A stretch of DNA of 19,940 bases from Acidobacteriota bacterium (GCA_021802085.1 JAKAAZ010000042.1:1-19940); one strand, 5' to 3'; numbered from the stretch's first letter, positions 7,392 to 15,501 are shown. Notes: generated by a model from the sequence alone, not told the origin. Translations and numbers: made by a program.

Positions 7392-8639
7392 ATGCTGCGA
7401 GTCGCCTATCTTCTGAGTCATCCGATTCAGTATCAGTCTCCTCTGCTGCGTCTTTTGGCGCGGCAGCCGGGCCTGGACCTGACGGTCTTCTATACCTCGG
7501 ACTTCTCCCTGCGCAGCTATCGCGATCGCGGTTTCGGCGTCCCCGTCGAGTGGGATGTGCCTCTGCTCGGCGGATATCGCCACCAGTTTTTGCCCCGCCT
7601 TCTCGACAGCGACAACATTTCCTTTTTTCGTCCTCTGAATCGCGGCATCTTCCGCCGCCTGCGAGCTGGCCGATTCGACGTCCTGTGGATCCATGGCTAC
7701 GCCACGTTGAATTCCTGGATCGCGATGGCGGCCGCGCGCCTGTTGGGCATTCCCGTTCTGCTGCGGACCGACTCCACGCTGATCGACCATCCCCGCGGCC
7801 CGCTCAAGCTCGCCTTGAAATACATTTTCTTTCGCGTCCTCCGCCGATTCACCTACGGCGTTCTCAGCGTCGGCCAGCGCAACACCGAATACTGGCGCCA
7901 TCATCTGGGCCAGGACATTCCGGTCTTTTCCATCCCCTATGCGGTTGACAATGCGTTCTTTCAGGACCGCTGCCGCGCGGCCTCTACCACCCGCGAACAA
8001 CTTCGTCAGGAGCTTCAGCTCGAACCCAACCGGCCCATCCTCCTGTTTGCATCCAAACTGCTGCCGAGGAAACGGTGCATCGATCTGGTGGAAGCCTATC
8101 TCGAACTCGTCGCGCGATATCGCTCCGCAACTCCATCTCGCCCGCTGCCCTATCTGCTCATCGTCGGCGATGGAGAGGAGCGTCCCCACATCGAAGCGCG
8201 CCTGCAATCCGCAACTCCGGCAGACCGCGAAGGCATCCGCCTGCTCGGCTTCCGCAATCAGTCGGAGCTGCCCTGCTATTACGATCTCTGCGATGCCTTC
8301 GTTCTGCCGTCCATCCACGAACCCTGGGGGCTTGTCGTCAATGAAGCCATGAACGCCGCCCGCGCCATCATCGTGTCGGACCAGGTAGGCTGCCAGCCGG
8401 ATCTGGTCGTCGATGGCGGCAACGGCTGCGTGTTCCCGGCGCAAAACGTCTCCGCGCTGGCCAGCGCTCTGGAACGCGTTCTCGCCGATCCAGCCGCTTC
8501 CCGTATCATGGGCGAGCGCAGTCTGGAACGTATCCAGGCATTTAGTTTCGACGCCAACGTCCGCGGACTGATGCAGGCGTTTGCCGCAGCCGCCGAACAC
8601 AGAAAATCATCGAAACCCGCACCGTCTCCGGCCCAATGA
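7392..8639 (+). CDS. GT4-family glycosyltransferase, first of two
   Basis: The product is 415 aa from the ATG at 7392, where the GT-B N-terminal strand begins (MLRVAYLLSHPIQYQSP). An upstream in-frame ATG at 7317 would add 25 residues without family character. The C-terminal nucleotide-sugar domain carries KLLPRKRCIDLVEAY (222-236) and the E-x7-E motif in HEPWGLVVNEA (Glu310 and Glu318), typical of retaining GT4 enzymes. The N-terminal half is divergent, which usually reflects the acceptor. It likely adds one sugar to a lipid-linked exopolysaccharide repeat unit at the cytoplasmic face of the membrane. Sugar specificity cannot be read from the sequence; UDP-xylose or UDP-glucuronate from the neighbouring fusion enzyme are possible donors. 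Confidence 0.88.
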   Translation: MLRVAYLLSHPIQYQSPLLRLLARQPGLDLTVFYTSDFSLRSYRDRGFGVPVEWDVPLLGGYRHQFLPRLLDSDNISFFRPLNRGIFRRLRAGRFDVLWIHGYATLNSWIAMAAARLLGIPVLLRTDSTLIDHPRGPLKLALKYIFFRVLRRFTYGVLSVGQRNTEYWRHHLGQDIPVFSIPYAVDNAFFQDRCRAASTTREQLRQELQLEPNRPILLFASKLLPRKRCIDLVEAYLELVARYRSATPSRPLPYLLIVGDGEERPHIEARLQSATPADREGIRLLGFRNQSELPCYYDLCDAFVLPSIHEPWGLVVNEAMNAARAIIVSDQVGCQPDLVVDGGNGCVFPAQNVSALASALERVLADPAASRIMGERSLERIQAFSFDANVRGLMQAFAAAAEHRKSSKPAPSPAQ

Positions 8640-8670
8640 CAAAATCGCCCAGCACGAAAGGACAGCCCGG

Positions 8671-9816
8671 ATGCGCATTCTGCATGTGATCCGCTCTCTC
8701 CATCCCGAATACGGCGGGCCCGCCCAACTGGTGCGCTGCATCGTGGCCGCGGGTCCGCGCCTCGGCTGGGAAGGCGAAGTCGCTTGCCTCGATCATGCCT
8801 CCGAGCCCTTTCTCCGCGAGATCGACTTTCGCGTCCATGCGCTCGGCCAGGGCGGTGGCACCTACGGCTATTCCAGCCGCTGGGTTCCATGGTTGCGCGC
8901 CAATATCGACCGCTTCGATGGCGTCGTGATCCACGGCATCTGGCAATACCAAAGCTATGGCACCTGGCGCGCCATCCACGGAAGAAAACCCTACGTCCTC
9001 TTCCCCCACGGAATGCTGGACCCGTGGTTCAAGCGCCGCTATCCGCTCAAGCACATCAAGAAGTGGATCTACTGGAACCTGGCCGAACAGCGCGTGCTGC
9101 GCGATGCCAATTCGATTCTTTTCACCTGCGATACCGAACAGCGCCTCGCGCCGCAAAGTTTCCCCATGCCTCCGTGGAATGCGGCCGTCGTGCCCTACGG
9201 GGCCGAGATGCCCACCGGAGACCCGCGGCGGCAAATCGAGGCATTCCATGCCGCCTGCCCCGCCGCGCGTGGAAGACGGTTCTTCCTCTACCTCGGGCGT
9301 ATCCATCCGAAAAAGGGCTGCGACCTGCTCATCGAGGCCTTCATCGCAATCGCTGCGAGTGCTCCAGACGTCGATCTCGTCATGGCCGGCCCCGACGCCG
9401 GAATGCGTACCGGTCTCGAAGCGCGCATCGCGGCTGCACGCCTCTCGAACCGCGTGCACTGGCCCGGCCTCATCGTCGGCGATACCAAGTGGGGAGCCTT
9501 CCACGCCGGCGAAACATTTGTCCTCCCCTCGCATCAGGAAAATTTTGGCATTGCCGTCGCCGAGGCATTGGGTTGCAGCCGCCCCGTATTGATCTCCGAT
9601 CAGGTCAATATCTGGCCGGAGATCCACTCCGACGGCGCCGGTCTGGTCGCGCCCGATACGCTACAGGGAACAACAGATTTGCTGCGCCGGTGGCTCGCCC
9701 TTTCCGCGGACCAGCGCCGCGAGATGGGACTGCGTGCGCGGGCCTGTTTTGAAGCTCGCTATAATCTGGATCAAAATGTCGCCGAGCTAGTACGATTCTT
9801 TCAACACATGCAGTAA
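8671..9816 (+). CDS. GT4-family glycosyltransferase, second of two
   Basis: The product is 381 aa. The start at 8671 is preceded by AAAGGA about 9 bases upstream and gives the family opening MRILHVIRSLHPEYGGP. The acceptor domain has FPHGMLDPW (111-119), a motif shared with colanic-acid and capsule GT4 transferases of the WcaI/WcaC kind. The C-terminal domain has LGRIHPKKGCDLLIEAF (208-224) and SHQENFGIAVAEAL with the E-x7-E pair Glu290/Glu298. It lies 31 bases after the first glycosyltransferase and 12 bases before the acetyltransferase, so the three are almost certainly co-transcribed. It probably adds another sugar to the same repeat unit. Donor and linkage are unknown. Confidence 0.88.
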   Translation: MRILHVIRSLHPEYGGPAQLVRCIVAAGPRLGWEGEVACLDHASEPFLREIDFRVHALGQGGGTYGYSSRWVPWLRANIDRFDGVVIHGIWQYQSYGTWRAIHGRKPYVLFPHGMLDPWFKRRYPLKHIKKWIYWNLAEQRVLRDANSILFTCDTEQRLAPQSFPMPPWNAAVVPYGAEMPTGDPRRQIEAFHAACPAARGRRFFLYLGRIHPKKGCDLLIEAFIAIAASAPDVDLVMAGPDAGMRTGLEARIAAARLSNRVHWPGLIVGDTKWGAFHAGETFVLPSHQENFGIAVAEALGCSRPVLISDQVNIWPEIHSDGAGLVAPDTLQGTTDLLRRWLALSADQRREMGLRARACFEARYNLDQNVAELVRFFQHMQ

Positions 9817-9828
9817 CGGCCATGCCCC

Positions 9829-10428
9829 ATGGATCCCATCCCGCCCACCAGCTCGTTTGCGCCTGCCTCCGCCTCCCGCCGGACGAACGCGCGCGATCCC
9901 TACACCTCGCCGCAATACTCCTTCGCCAATCGCGTGCAACGCCAACTGTGGAGCATCGTCTGGATCGTTCTCTATCGCCCGTCTCCACGCATCGCATTTA
10001 TTTGGCGTGCTTGGCTGCTACGCTGCTTCGGCGCGAAGCTGGGCCCGCGCTGCCGCTTCTATCCCGCGTCTCGCATCTGGGCGCCCTGGAACCTGACCTG
10101 TGAAGATACCGTCATGGTGGCCGATGCAGCCGAACTCTACAATCCCGCGCCCATGTTTCTGGCTTCTCATGCCATCGTCTCGCAAGGTGCCTATCTCTGC
10201 GGCGCAACCCACGATTACAACGATCCAAAATTTCCCGTGATCTCTTTTCCCATGCGCCTCGGCTGCTACGCCTGGGTCGCGGCACGCGCCTGCGTCTCGC
10301 CGGGAGTCAATCTCGGCGACGGCGCAATCCTCGGCCTCGCCTCCGTGGCCACCAAAGATTTAGAACCCTGGACCATCTACGCCGGCGTCCCCGCCCGCAA
10401 AGTGAAAGACAGACAGCCCTTCGCCTAG
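9829..10428 (+). CDS. wcaF: WcaF-like hexapeptide-repeat acetyltransferase
   Basis: The product is 199 aa. The residue pattern from about 70 to 175 is a left-handed beta-helix of hexapeptide repeats, with the probable catalytic histidine in CGATHDY (His128) and the closing YAGVPARKVKDR (184-195) typical of the family. The N-terminal region (YSFANRVQRQLW, then a Trp-rich segment) resembles colanic-acid-type acetyltransferases of the WcaF group. It would transfer acetyl from acetyl-CoA to a sugar of the exopolysaccharide repeat unit. It is the last gene of the plus-strand export block and is followed directly by an intergenic repeat. The gene name reflects similarity of type; the true acceptor may differ. 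Confidence 0.85.
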   Translation: MDPIPPTSSFAPASASRRTNARDPYTSPQYSFANRVQRQLWSIVWIVLYRPSPRIAFIWRAWLLRCFGAKLGPRCRFYPASRIWAPWNLTCEDTVMVADAAELYNPAPMFLASHAIVSQGAYLCGATHDYNDPKFPVISFPMRLGCYAWVAARACVSPGVNLGDGAILGLASVATKDLEPWTIYAGVPARKVKDRQPFA

Positions 10429-10444
10429 ACCTTGAGCCGCTGCC

Positions 10445-10520
10445 GGGTGCCCCATCGCGGCGCAGCCAGGGTGGGATAGAACGAAGCCCGCGTTCCAGTA
10501 ACAGTGAAAATGCTGTAAGG
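10445..10520 (+). repeat. Intergenic repeat family A, copy 2
   Basis: GTGCCCCATC, then CGCAGCCAGGGTGGG, a variable middle and GTGAAAATGCTGTAAGG. The CCCATC and GGGTGGG parts can pair as a hairpin. It lies 16 bases after the acetyltransferase stop, so it could act as a 3'-end structure, but it has no T-tract typical of an intrinsic terminator. Confidence 0.75.
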
Positions 10521-10562
10521 CTCTCTCCTCCCATATCTCAGCGACCGGTTATATCATCAGCC

Positions 10563-12605
10563 ATGCTCTCCACGCGCCGATTCCTTGTCCTCTGCCTTCT
10601 CTCCTGCACACTGCCCATCGCCGCCCGTGCCCAGATCGTCGTCACAACTCCCATCCCGCCGACCGCTCGCATTGTCGTGCGCGCGAACGAACCTGCGAGC
10701 TACAAAATTCCGCGGACCATCTTCGGCACATTTCTCGAGCCCATCGGAAATTCCACCTACAACGGCCTGTGGGCGCAGATCCTCATCAATCCGAGTCTCG
10801 AAACTGGCTTGTGGAGTCCAAAGAAAACCGCCGCCATGCTGGCCGCCGATCCCTCTCTGGTCGAGGCTTCCAACCTCGCCCTGCCTCTCCCGTGGGAGCC
10901 TCTGGGTCAGCATCAGGGAATGCGCTACGAGCCGCATTATGGGAACGCGCCCAACTCCTGGCGCTCGCTGGAGGTCATCGGCGTGCCCGGTCAACCCACC
11001 GGCATCCGGCAAAAAGTCTATCTCCCCGTCCATCGGACCCTTGTCTATCGCGGCAGCCTCTACGCCAAACACTTGAGCGGCGCCACTGGCCTCACCCTCT
11101 CGATACGCCGCGAAGGTTCCAACGACGTGCTTGCCTCCGCCACCATCCCCGCCGACGCCGCCATCTGGACCAGGTACGAATTTTCTCTCACGCTTGCGCC
11201 CGGCACTCTGCACCGTCTCGATCCGGCGGACTTCGTCGTCGAGCTCAGTGGAAATGAGCGTGTCGATCTCGACCAGCTCTCTTTGTTCCCCTCCGACGCC
11301 ATCGACGGTCTCGATCCGGATGAGGTCGCCCTGGCCAAAGCCATGCACACGCCGCTGCTGCGCTTCGGCGGCAACTTCACCTCCGGCTACCACTGGCGAG
11401 ATGGCATCGGTCCCGCCGACAAGCGCATCAGCATGCTCAACACCGCCTGGGGAATCCCCGAGTACAACACCTTCGGCACGGATGAATTCCTGCGCTTCTG
11501 CAAACTCATCGGCGCTCAGCCGCAAATCGCGTTGAACCTTGGAAGCGGAACTCCCCAGGAGGCAGCCGACTGGGTCCAGTATGTCGATGACCATTTCAAC
11601 CACGGCAACGGCGGTCTGCATTGGGAGCTGGGCAATGAATTGTGGGGCAACTGGAATCTCGGCTGGCCCACGCTGGCGCAGATTCCCGGCAGAACTTTAG
11701 CCTTTAGCCAGGCCATCAAAAAAGTGGACCCCGCCGCGGTCCTGATTGCCACCGGAGCCGACCCCGATCACTACCGGCAATGGAACGCCGCGCAACTCAC
11801 CAATCCCGCGGGAACATTCAACTTCCTCTCGACCCACTTCGTCGTCGGCACCAACGCCGTGTTGCCCAACCCCACAACCGACTTCCTCGCGCAGGCCACG
11901 TTTGCGCTCTCGACCCAACTCGGTCGCACCCTGCGCGCCATGCAGTCCCAGATCAACCAAACCCCTGCCTTCTCCAATCAGGCGCACATCGCCTTCACGG
12001 AATGGCTCTACAACAACCGCAACCACCCGGATGCCCCCGGTTTCAGCAACATGGGCGGCGCCATCGCAGCCGCGGGCTTTCTCAACATGCTGATGCGCGA
12101 CGCCGACATCGTTCCCATCTCCGACATGACCGGGCTGATGGAATTCGGCGGCATCTGGAAAAAACGTAGTCAGGTCTACGCATCGCCCGCCTACTACGCA
12201 TTTCGCATGTACTCGACTACCGGCGCAACCCAGCCGGTTGCGGTCAATAGCCAGGCCGGAACCTACTCCGTGCACCAGGGAATCACGCGCTTCCCAGAGA
12301 TTCAGGATGTTCCCTATCTCGACGTTGTTGCCGCTCTCGACCCCGCAGGAAAAACCCTCACGCTATTTTGCGTCAACAGAAATCTGCGCCAGGACATTCC
12401 CTCAGAAATCGACCTGCAACAATTCCGCGCCGCCCAGACAGCCACAGCGCAGACCCTGACCGCGAGCAGCATCGGCGTCGGCAATGATGAAGTGGACCCA
12501 ACTCGAGTCGTCCCGACCGACAGCACCATCCCTGTTCCCTCGGGAAAACTCTCCTACACCTTCCCCCAAGCCAGCGTCACCGTGCTCACATTTCACCGCC
12601 GATGA
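10563..12605 (+). CDS. Secreted GH51-like alpha-L-arabinofuranosidase with carbohydrate-binding-like insert
   Basis: The product is 680 aa. A signal peptide at 1-23 ends ARA before Gln24, so the enzyme is exported. FGTFLEPIG (54-62) is the usual opening of the catalytic domain. Residues about 130-245 form a beta-rich segment resembling a CBM4_9-type carbohydrate-binding domain, inserted before the barrel. The TIM barrel then shows LRFGGNFTSGYHWRDGIG (266-283), the acid/base glutamate in WELGNELWG (Glu359) and the likely nucleophile in FTEW (Glu480), the two-glutamate arrangement of clan GH-A family 51. It would release arabinofuranosyl residues from arabinan, arabinoxylan or related glycans. 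It may stand as its own transcription unit, 134 bases after the acetyltransferase gene with a repeat between them. Exact substrate is not readable from the sequence. Confidence 0.87.
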   Translation: MLSTRRFLVLCLLSCTLPIAARAQIVVTTPIPPTARIVVRANEPASYKIPRTIFGTFLEPIGNSTYNGLWAQILINPSLETGLWSPKKTAAMLAADPSLVEASNLALPLPWEPLGQHQGMRYEPHYGNAPNSWRSLEVIGVPGQPTGIRQKVYLPVHRTLVYRGSLYAKHLSGATGLTLSIRREGSNDVLASATIPADAAIWTRYEFSLTLAPGTLHRLDPADFVVELSGNERVDLDQLSLFPSDAIDGLDPDEVALAKAMHTPLLRFGGNFTSGYHWRDGIGPADKRISMLNTAWGIPEYNTFGTDEFLRFCKLIGAQPQIALNLGSGTPQEAADWVQYVDDHFNHGNGGLHWELGNELWGNWNLGWPTLAQIPGRTLAFSQAIKKVDPAAVLIATGADPDHYRQWNAAQLTNPAGTFNFLSTHFVVGTNAVLPNPTTDFLAQATFALSTQLGRTLRAMQSQINQTPAFSNQAHIAFTEWLYNNRNHPDAPGFSNMGGAIAAAGFLNMLMRDADIVPISDMTGLMEFGGIWKKRSQVYASPAYYAFRMYSTTGATQPVAVNSQAGTYSVHQGITRFPEIQDVPYLDVVAALDPAGKTLTLFCVNRNLRQDIPSEIDLQQFRAAQTATAQTLTASSIGVGNDEVDPTRVVPTDSTIPVPSGKLSYTFPQASVTVLTFHRR

Positions 12606-12615
12606 AGCGCTGGCT

Positions 12616-12760
12616 GAGTGCCCCATCCTATAGCGGATTTACAGTTTGTATAGTCATTTGTGGTGGGGAGTCATTCTGAACACAGTATCTGTAAATCCGC
12701 CCTAGGCGCAGCCAGGGTGGGCACTCCAATATCCGCATCACAGTACCAGAGAAACCGCTC
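12616..12760 (+). repeat. Intergenic repeat family A, copy 3 (carries a nested insert)
   Basis: The outer arms GAGTGCCC (12616-12623) and GGGCACTC (12719-12726) are exact reverse complements. The family core CGCAGCCAGGGTGGG follows on the right side. The two halves of the family hairpin are separated by the 70-bp element at 12631-12700. The right boundary is approximate because the tail is divergent. Confidence 0.7.
12631..12700. mobile_element. 70-bp hairpin mini-element nested in a repeat
   Basis: GCGGATTTACAG (12633-12644) and its exact reverse complement (12689-12700) bound a 44-nt interior. CCTA stands on both sides (12627-12630 and 12701-12704), whereas the related repeat at 19511-19586 has one CCTA at the equivalent place and no insert. 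This fits a tiny inverted-repeat element with a 4-bp target duplication. The interior holds GGGGAGTCATTCTGAAC, similar to 19317-19331. Confidence 0.6.
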
Positions 12761-12800
12761 TGTCCTGAGTCTTAAATTCGTTAAAGAATGATTTTCGCCC

Positions 12801-12959
12801 TTGTATCACGGCACGCTTCAGTCGTAATGATTTTCTGCCTTGTATCAGGGCACGACTTCAGTCGTGCCGTAAATGGCGCAAAACAGATGGGCTTTAGCCC
12901 CTGCGTACTGCTGTTCGAATCACTTCCATGAATCGAATTGTTGAATGAACTTCAGACTC
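12801..12959 (+). repeat. Intergenic repeat family B, copy 2 (uninterrupted)
   Basis: Two units start with TTGTATC at 12801 and 12840, 39 bp apart, with part of a third tail just upstream (AATGATTTTCGCC). The second unit contains the perfect hairpin GGCACGACT-TC-AGTCGTGCC (12849-12868). GGGCTTTAGCCC at 12890-12901 forms a smaller hairpin. The copy runs to within about 20 bases of the TrmJ-like gene start and matches copy 1 closely. It serves as the empty-site reference for the 686-834 insertion. Confidence 0.85.
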
Positions 12960-12980
12960 GGAACTCTAGAATCACTGGGT

Positions 12981-13727
12981 ATGCCCAGCGCCATGGAATC
13001 CGACCGCCTCCGTATCGTCCTGGTGTCCACGCGCAATCCGCTCAACATTGGCGCGGCGGCGCGCGCCATGGCCAACTTCGGCTTTCAACGTCTCCGACTC
13101 GTCCACCCCTTCGACACCGCGTTTCGCGAGGCGCGCTCGGCCGTCGGCGCGTCCGCCCTGCTGGCCACCGCGGAAGAATTCAAGACCGTCGCCGATGCCG
13201 TCGCCGACTGCTCGCTGATCGTCGGCGCCACCGCTATCGGACATCGCCAGCTCCAGCATCCTCTCCAATCCTTGAAAGATGGAGCGCCGCTCATCCTGCA
13301 AGCACTAAGCGCGCCAGCCAGCACTCCGAATCGCGTCGCAATCCTGTTCGGCTCGGAGAAGTTTGGCTTGTCGAACGAAGACCTCTGCCACTGCCATTGG
13401 CTGATGCATATCCCAACCAGCGAAGCCCAACCCTCCATGAACCTCGGCCAGGCGGTCGCAGTCTGCCTGTACGAATTGGCCCGTGAAACAGCCAGCGCAA
13501 TCCCATCCACCGCGCCTGCAGATGCACCCGCCGTCGAAGTCGAGCGCGTGACCGCAACCCTCCTCGAAACGCTCCACGCCAGCGAATACTTGAGCGCCGA
13601 ATCTCCCGGCTCGAAGCCGGACAGCATCCGCCGCATGGTCCGGCGCATGCATCTCTCTTCGGAAGACGCCTCGACCTGGCTCGGCATCCTGCGCCAGATT
13701 CTCTGGAAACTGCGGACGAAGAACTAG
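12981..13727 (+). CDS. TrmJ/TrmH-like SPOUT tRNA/rRNA 2'-O-methyltransferase
   Basis: The product is 248 aa from the ATG at 12981; 12993 is an equally possible start. The longer frame beginning at 12945 is rejected because it starts inside an intergenic repeat also found without a gene at 885-901. SpoU-type features are clear: RIVLVSTRNPLNIGAAARAM (about 11-30), ILFGSEKFGLSNEDL (121-135) and the SAM-binding knot PTSEAQPSMNLGQAVAVCLYE (145-165). The C-terminal extension resembles TrmJ, which methylates the 2'-OH at position 32 of tRNA. The precise target is inferred. It converges on the vsr gene with only four bases between the stop codons, so readthrough in either direction would be antisense to the other. 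Confidence 0.88.
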   Translation: MPSAMESDRLRIVLVSTRNPLNIGAAARAMANFGFQRLRLVHPFDTAFREARSAVGASALLATAEEFKTVADAVADCSLIVGATAIGHRQLQHPLQSLKDGAPLILQALSAPASTPNRVAILFGSEKFGLSNEDLCHCHWLMHIPTSEAQPSMNLGQAVAVCLYELARETASAIPSTAPADAPAVEVERVTATLLETLHASEYLSAESPGSKPDSIRRMVRRMHLSSEDASTWLGILRQILWKLRTKN

Positions 13728-13731
13728 GGAA

Positions 13732-14154
13732 TTACTTGAGTCTCTTTTCACAAGAATTTCGGCGCCCCTTCCGGCCCAAGAACCGTTTCACCCGACGGCA
13801 TACCGCACTACTGTCCTTCAATTCACATTGCCAGATCACTAGGGCAGTCCAGCCTTGTTGCGTCAGAGCCTCGAGGTTCTTTTTGTCTCGCAATTTATTT
13901 CGCCGGAACTTCGGTAGCCAGAAGTCTCGGTTCGATTTGGGGACGAGTCCTGTTTTACACGCATGGGAGTGCCAGAAACATCCATGAACAAATATCACTT
14001 TGTGTCGCGCCGGAAATACCAAGTCCGGCTTGCCCGGAAGATCTTGCCTGTGTAGCCGAAAACGATAGCCAAGTCTGTGTACGAGGCTCCGCACAGCCAA
14101 TTCCGGTAAGGTGTCTCTGCTGCGGATTGCTCGCATGTTCTCGCTGCGATCCAT
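13732..14154 (-). CDS. vsr: Vsr very-short-patch mismatch repair endonuclease
   Basis: The product is 140 aa. It matches the Vsr family throughout: RSENMRAIRSRDTLPE (N-terminal helix), GKPDLVF with the metal-binding Asp44, VHGCFWHSHAC with His57 and His62, RDFWLPKF, RRNKLRDKKNLEALTQQGW and VIWQCEL. Vsr nicks beside the T of T:G mismatches made when 5-methylcytosine deaminates, protecting sites modified by a partner C5 methyltransferase. It starts 6 bases after the stop of the upstream HNH-like gene, with AAGGA in that gene's last codons as a probable ribosome binding site. All expected catalytic residues are present, so it looks intact even though the neighbouring methyltransferase is not. 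Confidence 0.93.
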   Translation of the reverse strand: MDRSENMRAIRSRDTLPELAVRSLVHRLGYRFRLHRQDLPGKPDLVFPARHKVIFVHGCFWHSHACKTGLVPKSNRDFWLPKFRRNKLRDKKNLEALTQQGWTALVIWQCELKDSSAVCRRVKRFLGRKGRRNSCEKRLK

Positions 14155-14160
14155 ACACTG

Positions 14161-14619
14161 TCAATCCTTGAATTTCTCGCGGAGCCATTTCAGGACAGCA
14201 AGTTGCTCATCGTGGCCTGCTCGTCGAACCTGAGACAAGAGCCAAAGCCCGGTTGGTTTCTCCGCTGTAATATTTTTTGCGCCCTGATTGCATGTCGAAC
14301 AAAGCGTCCGGAGGTTGGAGAGTTCCTCTTTGCCGCCGATGTTCTTGTCTACGATGTATTCGATGTTAAATTTGACCTTTCGTCCTGTGACGTCGTCAAT
14401 GTCGCAGGGAATGACGCCGCACATTTGGCAGAATAGGTCGTCATGGTCGAGAAAATCGTCTTGAAGCTGGGCTGAAATACCTGGAGCAAACGCTACTTCG
14501 CATTTTTCCGGCCAGCCTTTTGGTTCCCTCAGTTCGATAGTTCGTTGTGTATAGCCGCGATCAACGGTACCAAGGATACTTCGACACTGTCCAAGTCTTA
14601 TTGAATTCAACTTTGGCAT
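14161..14619 (-). CDS. Small HNH-like zinc-finger endonuclease candidate with altered core
   Basis: The product is 152 aa. Two zinc-binding pairs, CQMC (64-67) and CSTC (107-110), bracket a beta-beta-alpha-metal-like segment: FNIEYIVDKNIGG (84-96), then SNLRTLC and CNQGAKN. The layout is that of HNH nucleases with C-x2-C pairs, but the usual H-x-D/E-H at the start reads Asn85-Ile-Glu87-Tyr88, so both histidines are replaced while the later Asn102 is kept. It is therefore either a family with a tyrosine variant core or a catalytically weak or dead nuclease. It sits between the DUF3883 gene (48-base gap) and vsr (6-base gap) and would be the restriction subunit or an accessory of the island. 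Confidence 0.72.
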   Translation of the reverse strand: MPKLNSIRLGQCRSILGTVDRGYTQRTIELREPKGWPEKCEVAFAPGISAQLQDDFLDHDDLFCQMCGVIPCDIDDVTGRKVKFNIEYIVDKNIGGKEELSNLRTLCSTCNQGAKNITAEKPTGLWLLSQVRRAGHDEQLAVLKWLREKFKD

Positions 14620-14667
14620 TCAGGACCCCGTTATTTGCTGTCTCAATTCCTTGTCAGCATGAAGCCC

Positions 14668-15501
14668 TCAGAAGGACGCGCGCCATGTTTCAGGAGAGAG
14701 TTTGACGTTGATCTCCAGGGGTGGGGCGATAGTAAAAATACGCGGCCCAGTAGCAAACAAGTGAACTCGATAGATCCGCCACTCTAGGGGGCACTGTCTT
14801 GCAATGTCGCACTCGTTGCGACTCAGAAAGAATGGTGTGCGGGAAGAACCGTTCGTAGTTTTTACTTCGATAAACCGGGATTGGCCTTCCAGGCTGAAGG
14901 ACGAAACGTCATAGCCCGCACCGTCACCATCTTCTGCTGCCGTCCATTTTACCTTTCGTGCTAAGTCCGCACGATTTCCCTCTTTGAGTCGGCTCTTTTC
15001 AAGATCAACAACAAAGGCCTCCCCGGCTTTGCCGAGCAAGCGATTGCGATGGTCTCGCTCAACTGGGTCAAATTTCACGACAAGCTGCCGCAGACGTTTT
15101 GGAATCTGTTCGCTGGTTGCTCTTAGAACTGGCGGTGTAACAAAGATTTCAGCAGGCGCAGGTGGAACGGATTTTGGCACCGGCGTGGGTTCAAGAATGC
15201 CTGGATGCTTGGTAAGGTACCGGTCTATTGCATCGAAGATTGCATTTTGATAGTTCAGCTTTGGCTTGTAGCCGGGAATCCAAGGCATGCCCAATTCGTC
15301 CAACACGGCCGAAATGTTTTGGTGCTTGAACTCTACGGAACGGTGAGTGCGATCAATGATGGCCATGAGGGCTGCACTGTGTCTGGATTTGACATATGCT
15401 CGACCCGAGAGTTCAGCTAAGAGCATGGAGAAATAGTCGGCGACGATCAGATCAAGTTCGTCATCCTGCCAATTCGTCCCGCGCTTCGTTGACTCAACCA
15501 T
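14668..15501 (-). CDS. DUF3883-domain predicted nuclease (restriction-type)
   Basis: The product is 277 aa from the ATG at 15501 (MVESTKRGTNW); 15507 is also possible. The longer frame to 15555 lies inside the methyltransferase reading frame and is unlikely. Residues about 10-100 (WQDDELDLIVADYFSMLLAEL, then VEFKHQNISAVLDELG and GYKPKLNYQ) form a helical module I recall from restriction-type HNH and DUF3883 proteins. Residues about 150-270 are the DUF3883 fold: KAGEAFV (Glu161), GAGYDV (Asp198), FIEVKTT (Glu212, Lys214), which is a PD-(D/E)XK-like nuclease arrangement. Its start overlaps the stop of the truncated methyltransferase frame by 8 bases, so translation is probably coupled. A role in restriction of foreign DNA is inferred from the neighbours. 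Confidence 0.75.
   Translation of the reverse strand: MVESTKRGTNWQDDELDLIVADYFSMLLAELSGRAYVKSRHSAALMAIIDRTHRSVEFKHQNISAVLDELGMPWIPGYKPKLNYQNAIFDAIDRYLTKHPGILEPTPVPKSVPPAPAEIFVTPPVLRATSEQIPKRLRQLVVKFDPVERDHRNRLLGKAGEAFVVDLEKSRLKEGNRADLARKVKWTAAEDGDGAGYDVSSFSLEGQSRFIEVKTTNGSSRTPFFLSRNECDIARQCPLEWRIYRVHLFATGPRIFTIAPPLEINVKLSPETWRASF

Noticed and set aside
12784..12877. Tandem 39-bp units considered as a CRISPR array
   Set aside because: There are only two to three imperfect units with no unique spacers, an internal hairpin and no cas genes. They belong to a dispersed intergenic repeat family.
12945..12980. Upstream start that would lengthen the TrmJ-like protein by 12 residues
   Set aside because: The ATG and first codons lie in a repeat found at 887-901 without any gene, and the family's conserved N-terminus begins later.
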